Source: an uncultured Planctomycetota bacterium
GTDB taxonomy: Bacteria > Planctomycetota > Planctomycetia > Gemmatales > HRBIN36
NCBI GenBank assembly: GCA_937944855.1
Contig: CALFAY010000010.1
Span: 1 to 64,000, forward strand
Length of the DNA stretch: 64,000 nucleotides
Reading direction: 5' to 3'
The notes below the pieces were generated by a model. It was not told the origin of the DNA. It did not search any database and saw nothing but the letters and a program-made list of their open reading frames with translations. This document shows, in pieces, positions 45,470 to 53,223 of the stretch (position 1 is the stretch's first letter; each line of letters opens with the position of its first letter). The translations under genes were made by a program, and so were the position numbers.

Positions 45470-46600
45470 TCACGCCACCGCCTCGACCGGCTCATTGGCT
45501 TCCCAGCGCTGGCCGTCACGCTTGACAGCCCGGTAGAGCGTGTCTCTCTCGACCGGGATGCGTCCGGCCTCTTCAATGAGACGGCGGATCTCGGCCACGG
45601 TCAGTTCTTGCGGCGAATCCGAGCCGGCGTCGTGATAGATCTTCTCGTGGACGACGGTGCCGTCGAGGTCGTCCGCTCCATAGTGCTGAGCGAGTTGAGC
45701 GGTCTTGATTCCGAGCATAACCCAGTACGCCTTGATGTGCGGGAAGTTGTCGAGCATGAGCCGGCTGACGGCCATGACCCGCAGATCAGTCAGGACGCTG
45801 GGCCGAGGAATGTTGTGCTGGGCCGCCAGCTTCGTGTTGTCCGGGTGGAACGCCAGCGGAATGAAGGTCTGGAACCCGCCGGTTTCATCCTGAAGTTCCC
45901 GCAGGCGGATCAGGTGGTCGATACGATGGTACGGCTTTTCGATGTGGCCGTAGAGCATGGTCGCATTGGACCGCAGACCGAGTTGATGGGCTTCGCGGTG
46001 GATGCGGAGCCAAGCTTCGGTGTCGGCCTTGTGCTCGCAGATCTGGTCCCGGATTTCAGGATGGAAAATCTCGGCTCCTCCGCCGGGCAGACTGCCCAGG
46101 CCCGCCTCTTTGAACTCGGCGAGCAGATCGCGGGTTGACCGCCCGGTGAGCCTGTGGAACCAGTCCCATTCGACCGCCGTGTACGCCTTCAGATGCAACC
46201 GGGGATAGTGGGTGTGAATGAGCTTGACGACGTTGAGATACCACTCATACGGCAACTGATGATGCAATCCGCCGACGATGTGCATCTCGGTCGCCCCCCG
46301 GCGGTCGGCCTCGGCGGCCCGTTCGAGGATCTGCTCATCGCTCATGACGTAGCCTTTGGGGCTTTTCAGATCGGCCCGGAAGGCGCAGAAAGTGCAGCGA
46401 TACACGCAGACATTGGTTGGATTGAGGTGGGTGTTGACGTTGTAATAGGTGAATTTGCCGTTTTTCCGTTCCCGGACGAGGTTGGCCAGTTCGCCCAGAG
46501 TGAACAGGTCGGCTTGTTCTTCGAGGTACAGTCCATCCTCGAACGAAAGCCGCTTGCCGTTTTCGACCTTGTCGCGGATACGGTGCAAGGGGTGAGTCAT
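45470..46600 (-). CDS. mqnE: aminofutalosine synthase (menaquinone biosynthesis)
   Basis: A 376-residue radical SAM enzyme that forms aminofutalosine from SAM and a 3-enolpyruvyl benzoate precursor in the futalosine route to menaquinone. The cluster motif is in NVCVYRCTFCAFRAD (about residues 63-77, CxxxCxxC), preceded by TYYNVNTHLNPT. GGLHHQLPYEWYL, KAYTAVEWDWFHRLTGRS and LGSLPGGGAEIFHPEIRDQIC match MqnE and its MqnC/CofH relatives; the GGGAEIF with RDQIC segment points to MqnE. Start at 46600. Its promoter region carries a palindromic repeat at 46615-46669. Other mqn genes are not adjacent; the amidohydrolase at 26 kb is a candidate partner. Confidence 0.9.
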   Translation of the reverse strand: MTHPLHRIRDKVENGKRLSFEDGLYLEEQADLFTLGELANLVRERKNGKFTYYNVNTHLNPTNVCVYRCTFCAFRADLKSPKGYVMSDEQILERAAEADRRGATEMHIVGGLHHQLPYEWYLNVVKLIHTHYPRLHLKAYTAVEWDWFHRLTGRSTRDLLAEFKEAGLGSLPGGGAEIFHPEIRDQICEHKADTEAWLRIHREAHQLGLRSNATMLYGHIEKPYHRIDHLIRLRELQDETGGFQTFIPLAFHPDNTKLAAQHNIPRPSVLTDLRVMAVSRLMLDNFPHIKAYWVMLGIKTAQLAQHYGADDLDGTVVHEKIYHDAGSDSPQELTVAEIRRLIEEAGRIPVERDTLYRAVKRDGQRWEANEPVEAVA

Positions 46601-46614
46601 TGTTTATTCCTTAA

Positions 46615-46669
46615 GATCGGAGGGCTGACGCCCTCCGCTCGCAATGTCGGTTGCTGACGCCCTCCGATC
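46615..46669. repeat. short palindromic repeat in the mqnE divergent region
   Basis: GATCGGAGGG at 46615-46624 is the exact reverse complement of CCCTCCGATC at 46660-46669, and CTGACGCCCTCCG occurs twice inside (46625 and 46655). The unit is 55 bases long and lies just upstream of mqnE. It looks like a small intergenic repeat of the kind dispersed in planctomycete genomes. Confidence 0.7.
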
Positions 46670-46744
46670 GGTTTTCTTCAACAGCATTGTAGCCGTCGTC
46701 GCACCATCGGGTACGCCAAACAAGCGTTCCTGGCACATCGCTGA

Positions 46745-46773
46745 TTGACAACTCCAGGCCGGCGCAGTATCGC
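46745..46773 (+). promoter_or_regulatory. possible promoter of the moaD-aor operon
   Basis: TTGACA at 46745-46750, a 17-base spacer and TATCGC at 46768-46773. The -35 is perfect, the -10 weak. A start near 46780 would leave about 37 bases before the ATG at 46817. Confidence 0.4.
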
Positions 46774-46816
46774 AACTGTGTCATTTTTTTCAAGTAAGAG
46801 CGGGAGACCGGCGAGC

Positions 46817-47311
46817 ATGGAACTCCTCGAACAGGTCTGGCTTCTGGTGACGGCGCTGGTCCGATTGGCGGTTCTGCTGGCGTATACCGCCCTGGTGCTG
46901 AGTCCCGTGATCTTCTGGCTCGCCTGGTGGCTTTTTGCGACCGACTGGCGGAAGTTCTGGCCGACGTTGGCTCACGGCGGCTGGGCCCCAGTGGTCTTGA
47001 TCGCCTTGATCGTGGCCATGGCGCTGACGATGGTGGTTCCGCTTCCGCAGACGGTTCTCGGCGTCGAGATCGGTTCGCCCTGGTGGCAACTGGGAGCGGT
47101 GACGATCGCGGTCCTGAGCATGTTGCTGTGCGGATGGCTTCAGGGCGTGTTGGGCTGGCAACCGGCTGAGCCGCCACAACTGGCCGCCGCAGCCTTGGCG
47201 GAGGGGCACGGCCATCATGAGCACGGACATTCTGGTCACGGCCATGACGGGCACGGACATCATCAGGTACACGGCCGGGAGGCAGGGCACGGCCCTTCCG
47301 CACATCATTGA
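46817..47311 (+). CDS. small membrane protein with His-rich tail
   Basis: A 164-residue protein. Two or three hydrophobic segments are at about residues 8-40, 55-80 and 90-115. The last 40 residues are a His/Gly-rich tail (AALAEGHGHHEHGHSGHGHD and onward), with about 14 histidines, of the kind that binds zinc, nickel or similar metals. I start at the ATG at 46817; the frame runs back to 46745 but has no site there. The stop is 12 bases before moaD, so it is likely co-transcribed with the MoaD and AOR-MobA genes. It could deliver or buffer a metal ion for them, but nothing in the sequence shows which. Confidence 0.65.
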   Translation: MELLEQVWLLVTALVRLAVLLAYTALVLSPVIFWLAWWLFATDWRKFWPTLAHGGWAPVVLIALIVAMALTMVVPLPQTVLGVEIGSPWWQLGAVTIAVLSMLLCGWLQGVLGWQPAEPPQLAAAALAEGHGHHEHGHSGHGHDGHGHHQVHGREAGHGPSAHH

Positions 47312-47323
47312 GCAAAGACGGTC

Positions 47324-47593
47324 ATGATGTCCGGGGTCGAGATCGAGTTTTACGGGGTGGCTCGGCTGCGGTCGGGAACACCGTCGCTGGAAGTTCACGC
47401 CGACACGCTTCGTCAGGCGCTCGAAGCGGTGCAGCGTGCCTGCCCGGCTCTCGATCCGCTGATCGGCGACGACGGCCGGATCCACCCGGCCTACCTGGTC
47501 AGCATCAATGGCCGCGAGTTCGTCACGGACTTGTCTCGTTTCCTGCAAACCGGCGATCATGTATTGATCCTTGGTGCGGATGCCGGCGGCTGA
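47324..47593 (+). CDS. moaD: MoaD/ThiS-type sulfur carrier protein
   Basis: An 89-residue beta-grasp protein ending in the required Gly-Gly (VLILGADAGG). Segments VEIEFYGVARLRSGTPSLEVHA and AYLVSINGREFVTD...LQTGDHVLIL match MoaD-like carriers that donate sulfur as a C-terminal thiocarboxylate during molybdopterin synthesis. A start at 47327 is equally possible. The gene lies 12 bases after the His-rich membrane protein and 42 bases before the AOR-MobA gene. MoaD-like genes are found beside aldehyde:ferredoxin oxidoreductase genes in archaea and bacteria, which fits this place. MoaE and MoeB are not in the window. Confidence 0.88.
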   Translation: MMSGVEIEFYGVARLRSGTPSLEVHADTLRQALEAVQRACPALDPLIGDDGRIHPAYLVSINGREFVTDLSRFLQTGDHVLILGADAGG

Positions 47594-47635
47594 ATCCCCA
47601 GCGGCGAGCGGGAAGCATGGTCCTTCCGGTGCCCC

Positions 47636-50089
47636 ATGCACGGATATCACGGCTGCTATCTCCAGGTGCGGCTCGACGACGGTTCGGCCGAGCGGAAGCC
47701 GCTGGAAGAATCGGTTCTCCGGCGGTTCGTCGGCGGTGTCGGTCTGGGCACGTGGCTTCTGGCCTGCGAGTCTCCTGCTAGGCTTGATCCATTTGACCCG
47801 CAGGCCCCGCTGCTGTTCGTCTTCAGCCCGTTGGTCGGCACGCCGTTGACGACTTCGGCCAAGTTCGCCGTCGTCGCTAAATCGCCGTTGACGAATCGGC
47901 TCAATGACGCCCTGGCTTCCTCGCATTTCGCCCTAGCCGGGAAACGCGCCGGCATGGATGCTCTGGTGGTGACCGGAGCCTGTCCGCGGCCCTCGGTTCT
48001 GATCGTGGACGACGACCATGTCCGGGTGGAAACGGCTGAAGACCTCTGGGGTTTGACCTGTTCGGCCACGGAGGAAGCGCTGCGGCAACGGCTTGGTCCA
48101 CGTTTCCAGTTCGCGGTCATCGGCCCCGCCGGAGAGAACCTGGTACGCTTCGCCACGATCAGCCACGGCAACCGCCACGCTGGGCGGGGCGGACTCGGAG
48201 CGGTGATGGGAGCAAAGAAGCTCAAAGCCATCGCCGTTGCGGGCACGCGGCGGGTGACGTTGGCGGATCCCGAAGGTGTCGTCGCCGCCGCCCGGGACCT
48301 GTCGGCCCGCTCGTTCGGCCCAGCCACGGCCAAATACCGGGAACTGGGCACCTTGGCGAATCTTCTTGTGTTCAATCGTCTGGCCGTCCTTCCGACACGC
48401 AATTTCCAAAAAAACACCTTTGAAGAAGCAGAAGCTCTATCCCCGGAACGTCCGGTTGCGGGATCGGAGGGCTTCTCCCATTCGCTTACCGGAAAAGAAA
48501 AGGTGCGGGAAAGCTGTGCGGCCTGCACCATCGGCTGTGAACACATCTACCCGACCGCACAAGGCGGCGTTCGGCTCGAGTACGAAACCGCCTTCGCCCT
48601 GGGGCCGTTGTGCGGCATCGGCGATTCCGACCTGGTGCTGCGAGCGGCCCGCTACTGCGATGAGCAAGGCCTGGACACCATCTCGGCCGGAGCGACCATC
48701 GCCTTTGCGATGGAATGTGCCGAGCGTGGCTGGCTCGATGCACCTCATCTTCGGTTCGGTTGCAACGAGGCTCTGATGCGAACGCTGCAAGAGATCGTCT
48801 GTCGGCGCGGCTTGGGCGACAGGCTAGCTGACGGAAGCCGACGCCTGGCTGAGGAGCTGGGACCGGAAGCGTTGGCCATCGCTCCGCAGGTGAAAGGCTT
48901 GGAGATGCCCGGTTACGAACCGCGGGGACTTCAGACGATGGCCCTCGGACTGGCAGTCGCCAGTCGCGGTGCCGATCACAACCGCTCGGGAGCCTACGAG
49001 GCCGATTTCTCCCCGGAAGCCGACCGCTTTCACGCTTCGCCGGATTCGGTTCGCCATGCCATCGAGACCGAAGACCGCGCAGCATTGCTCGATTCGCTGA
49101 TCCTGTGCAAGTTCCTCCGCGGGGTGTTCTCGGATTTGTGGTCGGAATCGGCCCAGCTGCTGCGGTTGGTGACCGGCTGGGACGTGACGGCCGAGGAATT
49201 GCGGACCACCGCGCGTCGGATCGTGACCGCCAAGAAACTGTACAACCTCCGCGAAGGCTGGACGGCAAAAGAAGACACGCTGCCGGGACGTTTTCTCTCC
49301 GAGCCGTTGCCGGACGGAGTTTCCGCCGGCGCCCGGCTGTCGCCGGATCGGCTGGCCGAAATGGTCCGGGCTTATTACCAGAGGCGCAATTGGGACGAAA
49401 CCGGACAAGTACCTCGCGCAACAATTTCCAGTTTGCAGTTGGACGACTTCCCGATGCTTCGCAGAGATCGGATCGGCGGCATCGTACTCTGCGGCGGACG
49501 CAGCTCTCGCATGGGCAAGTCCAAGGCCCACTTGATGTTCGGGAACGAGACCCTCCTCCAGCGGGTCGTCCGCATCCTGAAGCAGGTCGTCGAGCCGGTC
49601 GTCGTCGTCGCGGCTCCCGCGCAACATCTTCCGCAATTGCCCGCCGACGTCGAGGTCCTTCGCGACCAGGAAGAGGGTCTGGGGCCTTTGTCCGGATTAG
49701 TCGGAGGATTGGAAGCCCTTGTCGGTAAAGCAGATGCGGCATTTGTTTCGTCCTGTGACGTGCCCTTCCTGCAACCGGCGTTTATTCGCCGAGTGCTCGC
49801 GGAACTGCCTTACGCCTCCATTGTCATTCCGCAAGTAGAAGGCAGGCTTCACCCTCTGGCAGCGGCTTATGGGATCGAATGTCTGGCGAGCACGCAACAT
49901 TTGCTTCGAGAGCGTCGCTTGCGGCCGGTCTTTTTGTGCGATCTGATGCCGACCCGATACCTCACCGCGCAACAAATCGCCGAGGTCGATCCAGAGCTTC
50001 TGAGTTTGCGCAACGTCAACACGCCGGATGAGTACGAACACGCCTTGCGAGTCGCGCAACATTCCGCGCCCGCGTCAAACACGCCATAA
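47636..50089 (+). CDS. aldehyde:ferredoxin oxidoreductase fused to MobA guanylyltransferase
   Basis: One 817-residue frame. Residues 1-600 are an AOR-family tungsten (or molybdenum) enzyme: MHGYHGCYLQVRL start, GRGGLGAVMGAKKLKAIAVAG for pterin binding, cluster cysteines C294, C297, C301 in CAACTIGC, and RGADHNRSGAYEAD. AOR oxidises aldehydes to acids with ferredoxin. Residues about 607-817 are a MobA domain: LCGGRSSRMGKSK (GTP loop), GLGPLSGL and SSCDVPFLQP, which adds GMP to molybdopterin. There is no stop, frameshift or strong ribosome binding site between the two; the ATG at 49454 is internal. AOR cofactors usually carry no nucleotide, so the union is odd. MoaD and a His-rich membrane protein precede. 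Domain identities are solid. Confidence 0.88.
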   Translation: MHGYHGCYLQVRLDDGSAERKPLEESVLRRFVGGVGLGTWLLACESPARLDPFDPQAPLLFVFSPLVGTPLTTSAKFAVVAKSPLTNRLNDALASSHFALAGKRAGMDALVVTGACPRPSVLIVDDDHVRVETAEDLWGLTCSATEEALRQRLGPRFQFAVIGPAGENLVRFATISHGNRHAGRGGLGAVMGAKKLKAIAVAGTRRVTLADPEGVVAAARDLSARSFGPATAKYRELGTLANLLVFNRLAVLPTRNFQKNTFEEAEALSPERPVAGSEGFSHSLTGKEKVRESCAACTIGCEHIYPTAQGGVRLEYETAFALGPLCGIGDSDLVLRAARYCDEQGLDTISAGATIAFAMECAERGWLDAPHLRFGCNEALMRTLQEIVCRRGLGDRLADGSRRLAEELGPEALAIAPQVKGLEMPGYEPRGLQTMALGLAVASRGADHNRSGAYEADFSPEADRFHASPDSVRHAIETEDRAALLDSLILCKFLRGVFSDLWSESAQLLRLVTGWDVTAEELRTTARRIVTAKKLYNLREGWTAKEDTLPGRFLSEPLPDGVSAGARLSPDRLAEMVRAYYQRRNWDETGQVPRATISSLQLDDFPMLRRDRIGGIVLCGGRSSRMGKSKAHLMFGNETLLQRVVRILKQVVEPVVVVAAPAQHLPQLPADVEVLRDQEEGLGPLSGLVGGLEALVGKADAAFVSSCDVPFLQPAFIRRVLAELPYASIVIPQVEGRLHPLAAAYGIECLASTQHLLRERRLRPVFLCDLMPTRYLTAQQIAEVDPELLSLRNVNTPDEYEHALRVAQHSAPASNTP
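49416..50062 (-). repeat. cluster of GCGCAACA motifs inside the mobA part
   Basis: GCGCAACA, the reverse complement of TGTTGCGC, occurs exactly at 49416, 49619, 49967 and 50054, with one near match (ACGCAACA) at 49892. All are on the same strand, opposite to the array before 16S. Four of five are in the same codon register (encoding Ala/Thr-Gln-His/Gln). Last spacings are 75 and 87 bases, similar to the 16S array. Confidence 0.6.
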
Positions 50090-50174
50090 TGGCAGACTTA
50101 AAGAGGAAATCCAGTCTGTGCAAAAATGGCAGAAATGCTTCACGCTGACCTGTAGCGTAGCTTCTCGCTGAGGC

Positions 50175-51281
50175 TTATGTCAAGGCTGGTGCGGGATGCG
50201 AGGCTGTGGCGCGCGGCACCGGTCCTTCAGCGGCGCGGACGACGCAGCAATTCCTCCCCCGGGCCTTGGCTTCGGACAGGGCCACCGCTGCTTCGTGCCA
50301 CAACTGATCGGCCGACATGTGACAGTCGGCCTCCAGCACCGCCATGCCGACGCTGACCGTGACGTGAATCTTGTGGCCGTGATGCTCCACCGTCATGTTC
50401 TCGGCCGCGCTGCGGATGCGTTCGGCGAGATTGCGAGCTCCATCGGAATCGGTTTGCGGAGCGACGACCAGAAACTCCTCGCCGCCGATGCGTCCCACCG
50501 TGTCCACGCTCCGCACCGAGGAATTGAGCGTCTTGCCTAGGCAGATCAACACCTGGTCTCCCCCTGTGTGGTGGTACAGAGAGTTGATGTCCTTGAAGTG
50601 GTCGGCGTCGATCAAACCCACGGCCAGAGGCGACGGGTAGCGGGCGCGTCGGCGGATTTCGGAGTGAAGAATCTGCTCCAGAGCACGGCGGTTGGGCAGG
50701 CCGGTCAGTTCATCGGTCAACGCCAGCCGTTCCAGAACCGAAGTCTTCTGCTCCAGCTCCCGGGTCCGTTCGCTCACGCGGGATTCCAGCTCCTCGTTGA
50801 GCCGTTGCAATTGTTCGTTGCGTTTTTCCAGCTCTTGCTTGTGCTTTTCCAGTTCGAGGTTGAGCCGTCGCAGTTCTTCCAGCAGGAGTTGATTGCTGCG
50901 CTCGAGGCGGAAAGCGTGGGCGGCATCCCGAAGTACGCCGACGAGTTCATCCAGACGCCACGGCTTGAAGAGATAGCGATAGACGTTGCCGCGGTTGATG
51001 GCTTGAACGGCGTCTTCCAGCTCGGCGTAACCTGTCATGAGCATGCGGACGGTCTTGGGGTGGTGCTGGCGGACCCATTCGAGCAATTGAACGCCGCTGA
51101 TTCCAGGCAGGCGCTGATCACTGAGAATGATGTCGGGCACCGCTTCCGCAATGCGATCCATCGCTTCCTCCGCTGAGGCAGCCGTGCGGACGTCGAACTC
51201 CTTGCTCAGACAAGTGTGGAGCGTGTTGAGAATGTGCCGCTCGTCGTCAACGACGAGTAGAGAACAGCGGTTGTCGGCCAC
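50175..51281 (-). CDS. response regulator with GGDEF diguanylate cyclase domain
   Basis: A 368-residue protein (start uncertain). Residues 1-125 are a receiver domain: LLVVDDE, phospho-acceptor Asp in DIILSDQRLPGISG, and KPW in RYLFKPWRLDE. A coiled coil (about 140-200, RRLNLELEKHKQELEKRNEQ and onward) leads to a GGDEF domain with RIGGEEFLVVAPQ, the active GGEEF form; an RxxD inhibitory site is not obvious (ICLGKTLNSSVRSVDTV has RSVD immediately before, near the expected place). It would make cyclic di-GMP on phosphorylation. GTG at 51281 is chosen because GAGGGG is upstream and the receiver domain begins at once; the frame extends to ATG 51410 near the predicted promoter. No kinase adjoins. 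Confidence 0.85.
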   Translation of the reverse strand: MADNRCSLLVVDDERHILNTLHTCLSKEFDVRTAASAEEAMDRIAEAVPDIILSDQRLPGISGVQLLEWVRQHHPKTVRMLMTGYAELEDAVQAINRGNVYRYLFKPWRLDELVGVLRDAAHAFRLERSNQLLLEELRRLNLELEKHKQELEKRNEQLQRLNEELESRVSERTRELEQKTSVLERLALTDELTGLPNRRALEQILHSEIRRRARYPSPLAVGLIDADHFKDINSLYHHTGGDQVLICLGKTLNSSVRSVDTVGRIGGEEFLVVAPQTDSDGARNLAERIRSAAENMTVEHHGHKIHVTVSVGMAVLEADCHMSADQLWHEAAVALSEAKARGRNCCVVRAAEGPVPRATASHPAPALT

Positions 51282-51428
51282 GGACGGGTACCCCTCGCAA
51301 AAACCGGGCAGGAACGGGATGCCAGGTCGGCTTCCGTGCCCTTTCCGGCCGCCTGGGACGAATCCTGGACCGCGAGAAGTCCGGGGGGTGTTCTTCTCGC
51401 CGATGCCCATTAAAAGACGGCTTACTGC

Positions 51429-51457
51429 TATATAGCTTAAGCGCGAGTGGCTTTCAA
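51429..51457 (-). promoter_or_regulatory. sigma-70 promoter of the diguanylate cyclase gene
   Basis: On the minus strand TTGAAA (51457-51452), a 17-base spacer and TATATA (51434-51429) match the sigma-70 consensus well. It overlaps the last codons of the upstream maf gene. Transcription would start near 51421. Confidence 0.6.
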
Positions 51458-52054
51458 ATCTTTGATAAGCTTTCTGCTGCCAGCAAAGTTTTCTGTCAGT
51501 GAAAGAAGTCCGGACAGGGTTTCCACGGGCAGACCGACGACGTTGCTAATGGTTCCTTCCAGAACGGTCAGGAAAGGATCGCCGGCTTCCTGAATGGCAT
51601 AGGCCCCGGACTTGCCTTCCCAGGCGCCGGTGTCGAGATAAGCTTCCAGCTCGGCATCGGACAGGGCCTTCATGTGGACGAGGCTGCGTTCCTGCCAACA
51701 CACCTGCACGTCGTCGGGGCGCAGCCACAGGCACACGCCGGTCCACAACTCATGCGTGGTCCCCGACAGTCGCTGAAGAATGCGGCGGGCGTCGTCCCGG
51801 TCGGTCGGCTTGCCGATGATCTGTCCGCCCTGCCAGCCGACCGAATCGGCTGCCAGCACAATACCCTCGCACACCTTCGCCGCGACCGCCGCCGCTTTCA
51901 TCCAGGCGACTTGGTGGACAAAGGCTCGCGGATCGGTGACGCCTTTGCCCTCAGGCTCCTCGACGCCCGACGGCATGACCTCAAACTCGAAGCCGGCCCG
52001 GCGGAGCAGATCGCGTCGGCCTTCGGAAGCACTGGCCAGGATCAGACGCTTCAT
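51437..52054 (-). CDS. maf: Maf-type nucleoside triphosphate pyrophosphatase
   Basis: A 205-residue protein of the Maf/HAM1-like family, which hydrolyses dTTP, UTP or modified nucleotides to the monophosphate. Motifs: LILASASEGRRDLLRRAGFEF at the start, VLAADSVGWQGGQIIGKP (the D in AADS and IxGKP), YLDTGAWEGKSGAYAIQEAG and ISNVVGLPVETL. The normal SxSPRR is SASEGRR here, a variant of the first loop. The ATG at 52054 lies two bases after the stop of the GT9 gene, so the two are one transcript. The frame upstream to 52723 is a shadow of that gene. Length matches the family. Confidence 0.9.
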   Translation of the reverse strand: MKRLILASASEGRRDLLRRAGFEFEVMPSGVEEPEGKGVTDPRAFVHQVAWMKAAAVAAKVCEGIVLAADSVGWQGGQIIGKPTDRDDARRILQRLSGTTHELWTGVCLWLRPDDVQVCWQERSLVHMKALSDAELEAYLDTGAWEGKSGAYAIQEAGDPFLTVLEGTISNVVGLPVETLSGLLSLTENFAGSRKLIKDLKATRA

Positions 52055-52056
52055 CG

Positions 52057-53127
52057 TCAAGCGATTTGCCGATGCCATACGAGCAGATGCCTTTCCAGAA
52101 TCGGCCACAAGCGGTCTGGAGTCAGTTCGGTCATGCAGTCCAGTCGGCGACAGCGTTTGCGGTAGCTGGCCGCACACCAGACCCGCGTAGCCGCTGCGTT
52201 CGCCAGCTGCCCGTAGGGTCCGGTCCGGATGATGCTCGTGCAAGTGAACGGGGCCACGACCGGACGGCCCAGGGCCGCCGCCAGGTGCAGCGGGCCGCTG
52301 TCGTTGGAGAGCATGATATCGGCCCGCTCCAGCACGGCGGCCAGCTGCTTCAGTGTCGTCTGGCCAATCAGAGTCAAGTGCGGTCCGGTGAAGCAGCGTG
52401 AGAAGTCGTCGGCCAAGGCCGATTCGCTTCGGGAGCCGACGACAACCACGCTGCCGCCGAAGCTGCGTTGCGCTCTTTGGCATAAATCGGCAAAGTGCTG
52501 CACGGGCCACCGCTTGGTCTCCCAGCGGGTGCCCAGGTGGACCATGATCCACGGCCGGGGCAGAGCGCACAGCCGGGACTCGGCCCAGGTCCGCTCTACC
52601 TGGCCGATGGGGATGACGAAGCGCTTGGGGAGGTGCCCCACGCCTAGCGCTTCTGCCACCAGCCAATAGCGGTCCACGGCGTGCATCTGCTCCACCGTCC
52701 GGCCCAGCGGATCGTGCAGACAATCCGTGTAGGCCCAGGCTGAGACTTCCCGAGCCGAGAACAGTCCGATTCTGCGTGGAGCGCCGCTGAGGCCCGTCAT
52801 CAACCCCGTGCGCAACAGCCCTTGCAGATCAATGACCAGATCGCAATGTCGCCGTCGAAGTTCCCACATGACGCGGACCAATTCCGCAAGCGCGGTGAGT
52901 CGGCGTTTGCCTGCGCGATCGAAGCTCAGCACAGCATTCAGATCGGGATGGCCCTCCAGGAGGTCGGCGTAGCTGCGATGGACGACCCAGACGATCTCGG
53001 CCTGAGGAAAGCGGGTTCGCAGGGCGGAGAGCACCGGCAGGGCATGAACGATGTCGCCCAGTGCGCTGGGTTTGATGAGGGCGATGCGGCGCGCTTCGAT
53101 CTGGTTCAGCGGCGTCCTGCACGGCAT
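52057..53127 (-). CDS. glycosyltransferase family 9 (heptosyltransferase-like)
   Basis: A 356-residue GT-B enzyme of family 9. The opening IALIKPSALGDIVHALPVLSALRTRFPQAEIVWV is diagnostic (RxSxxGDxxxxxP), and the C-terminal half carries IMVHLGTRWETKRWP, LIGQTTLKQLAAVLERADIMLSNDSGPLHLAAALG (sugar-nucleotide site) and PVVAPFTCT. Such enzymes add heptose or related sugars to the lipopolysaccharide core. Together with the LptB-like and LpxL-like genes in this window this suggests lipopolysaccharide synthesis. It ends two bases before maf. ATG at 53127 is the first in a conserved context. Confidence 0.92.
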   Translation of the reverse strand: MPCRTPLNQIEARRIALIKPSALGDIVHALPVLSALRTRFPQAEIVWVVHRSYADLLEGHPDLNAVLSFDRAGKRRLTALAELVRVMWELRRRHCDLVIDLQGLLRTGLMTGLSGAPRRIGLFSAREVSAWAYTDCLHDPLGRTVEQMHAVDRYWLVAEALGVGHLPKRFVIPIGQVERTWAESRLCALPRPWIMVHLGTRWETKRWPVQHFADLCQRAQRSFGGSVVVVGSRSESALADDFSRCFTGPHLTLIGQTTLKQLAAVLERADIMLSNDSGPLHLAAALGRPVVAPFTCTSIIRTGPYGQLANAAATRVWCAASYRKRCRRLDCMTELTPDRLWPILERHLLVWHRQIA

Positions 53128-53223
53128 GATCGGCCCCGTCCTTCCGTGATCCGATTCTTGATCTCTTCTCTGCGAGCCGCGAAGATCTCTTTTCCGAGCC
53201 GCGACCGCCAGGGAGCGGGTTGC

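Noticed and set aside
48486-49742. Minus-strand frame of 418 residues inside the AOR-MobA gene
   Set aside because: Arg/Pro/Ser-rich composition and no recognisable motif; it is the reverse shadow of a clear enzyme gene.
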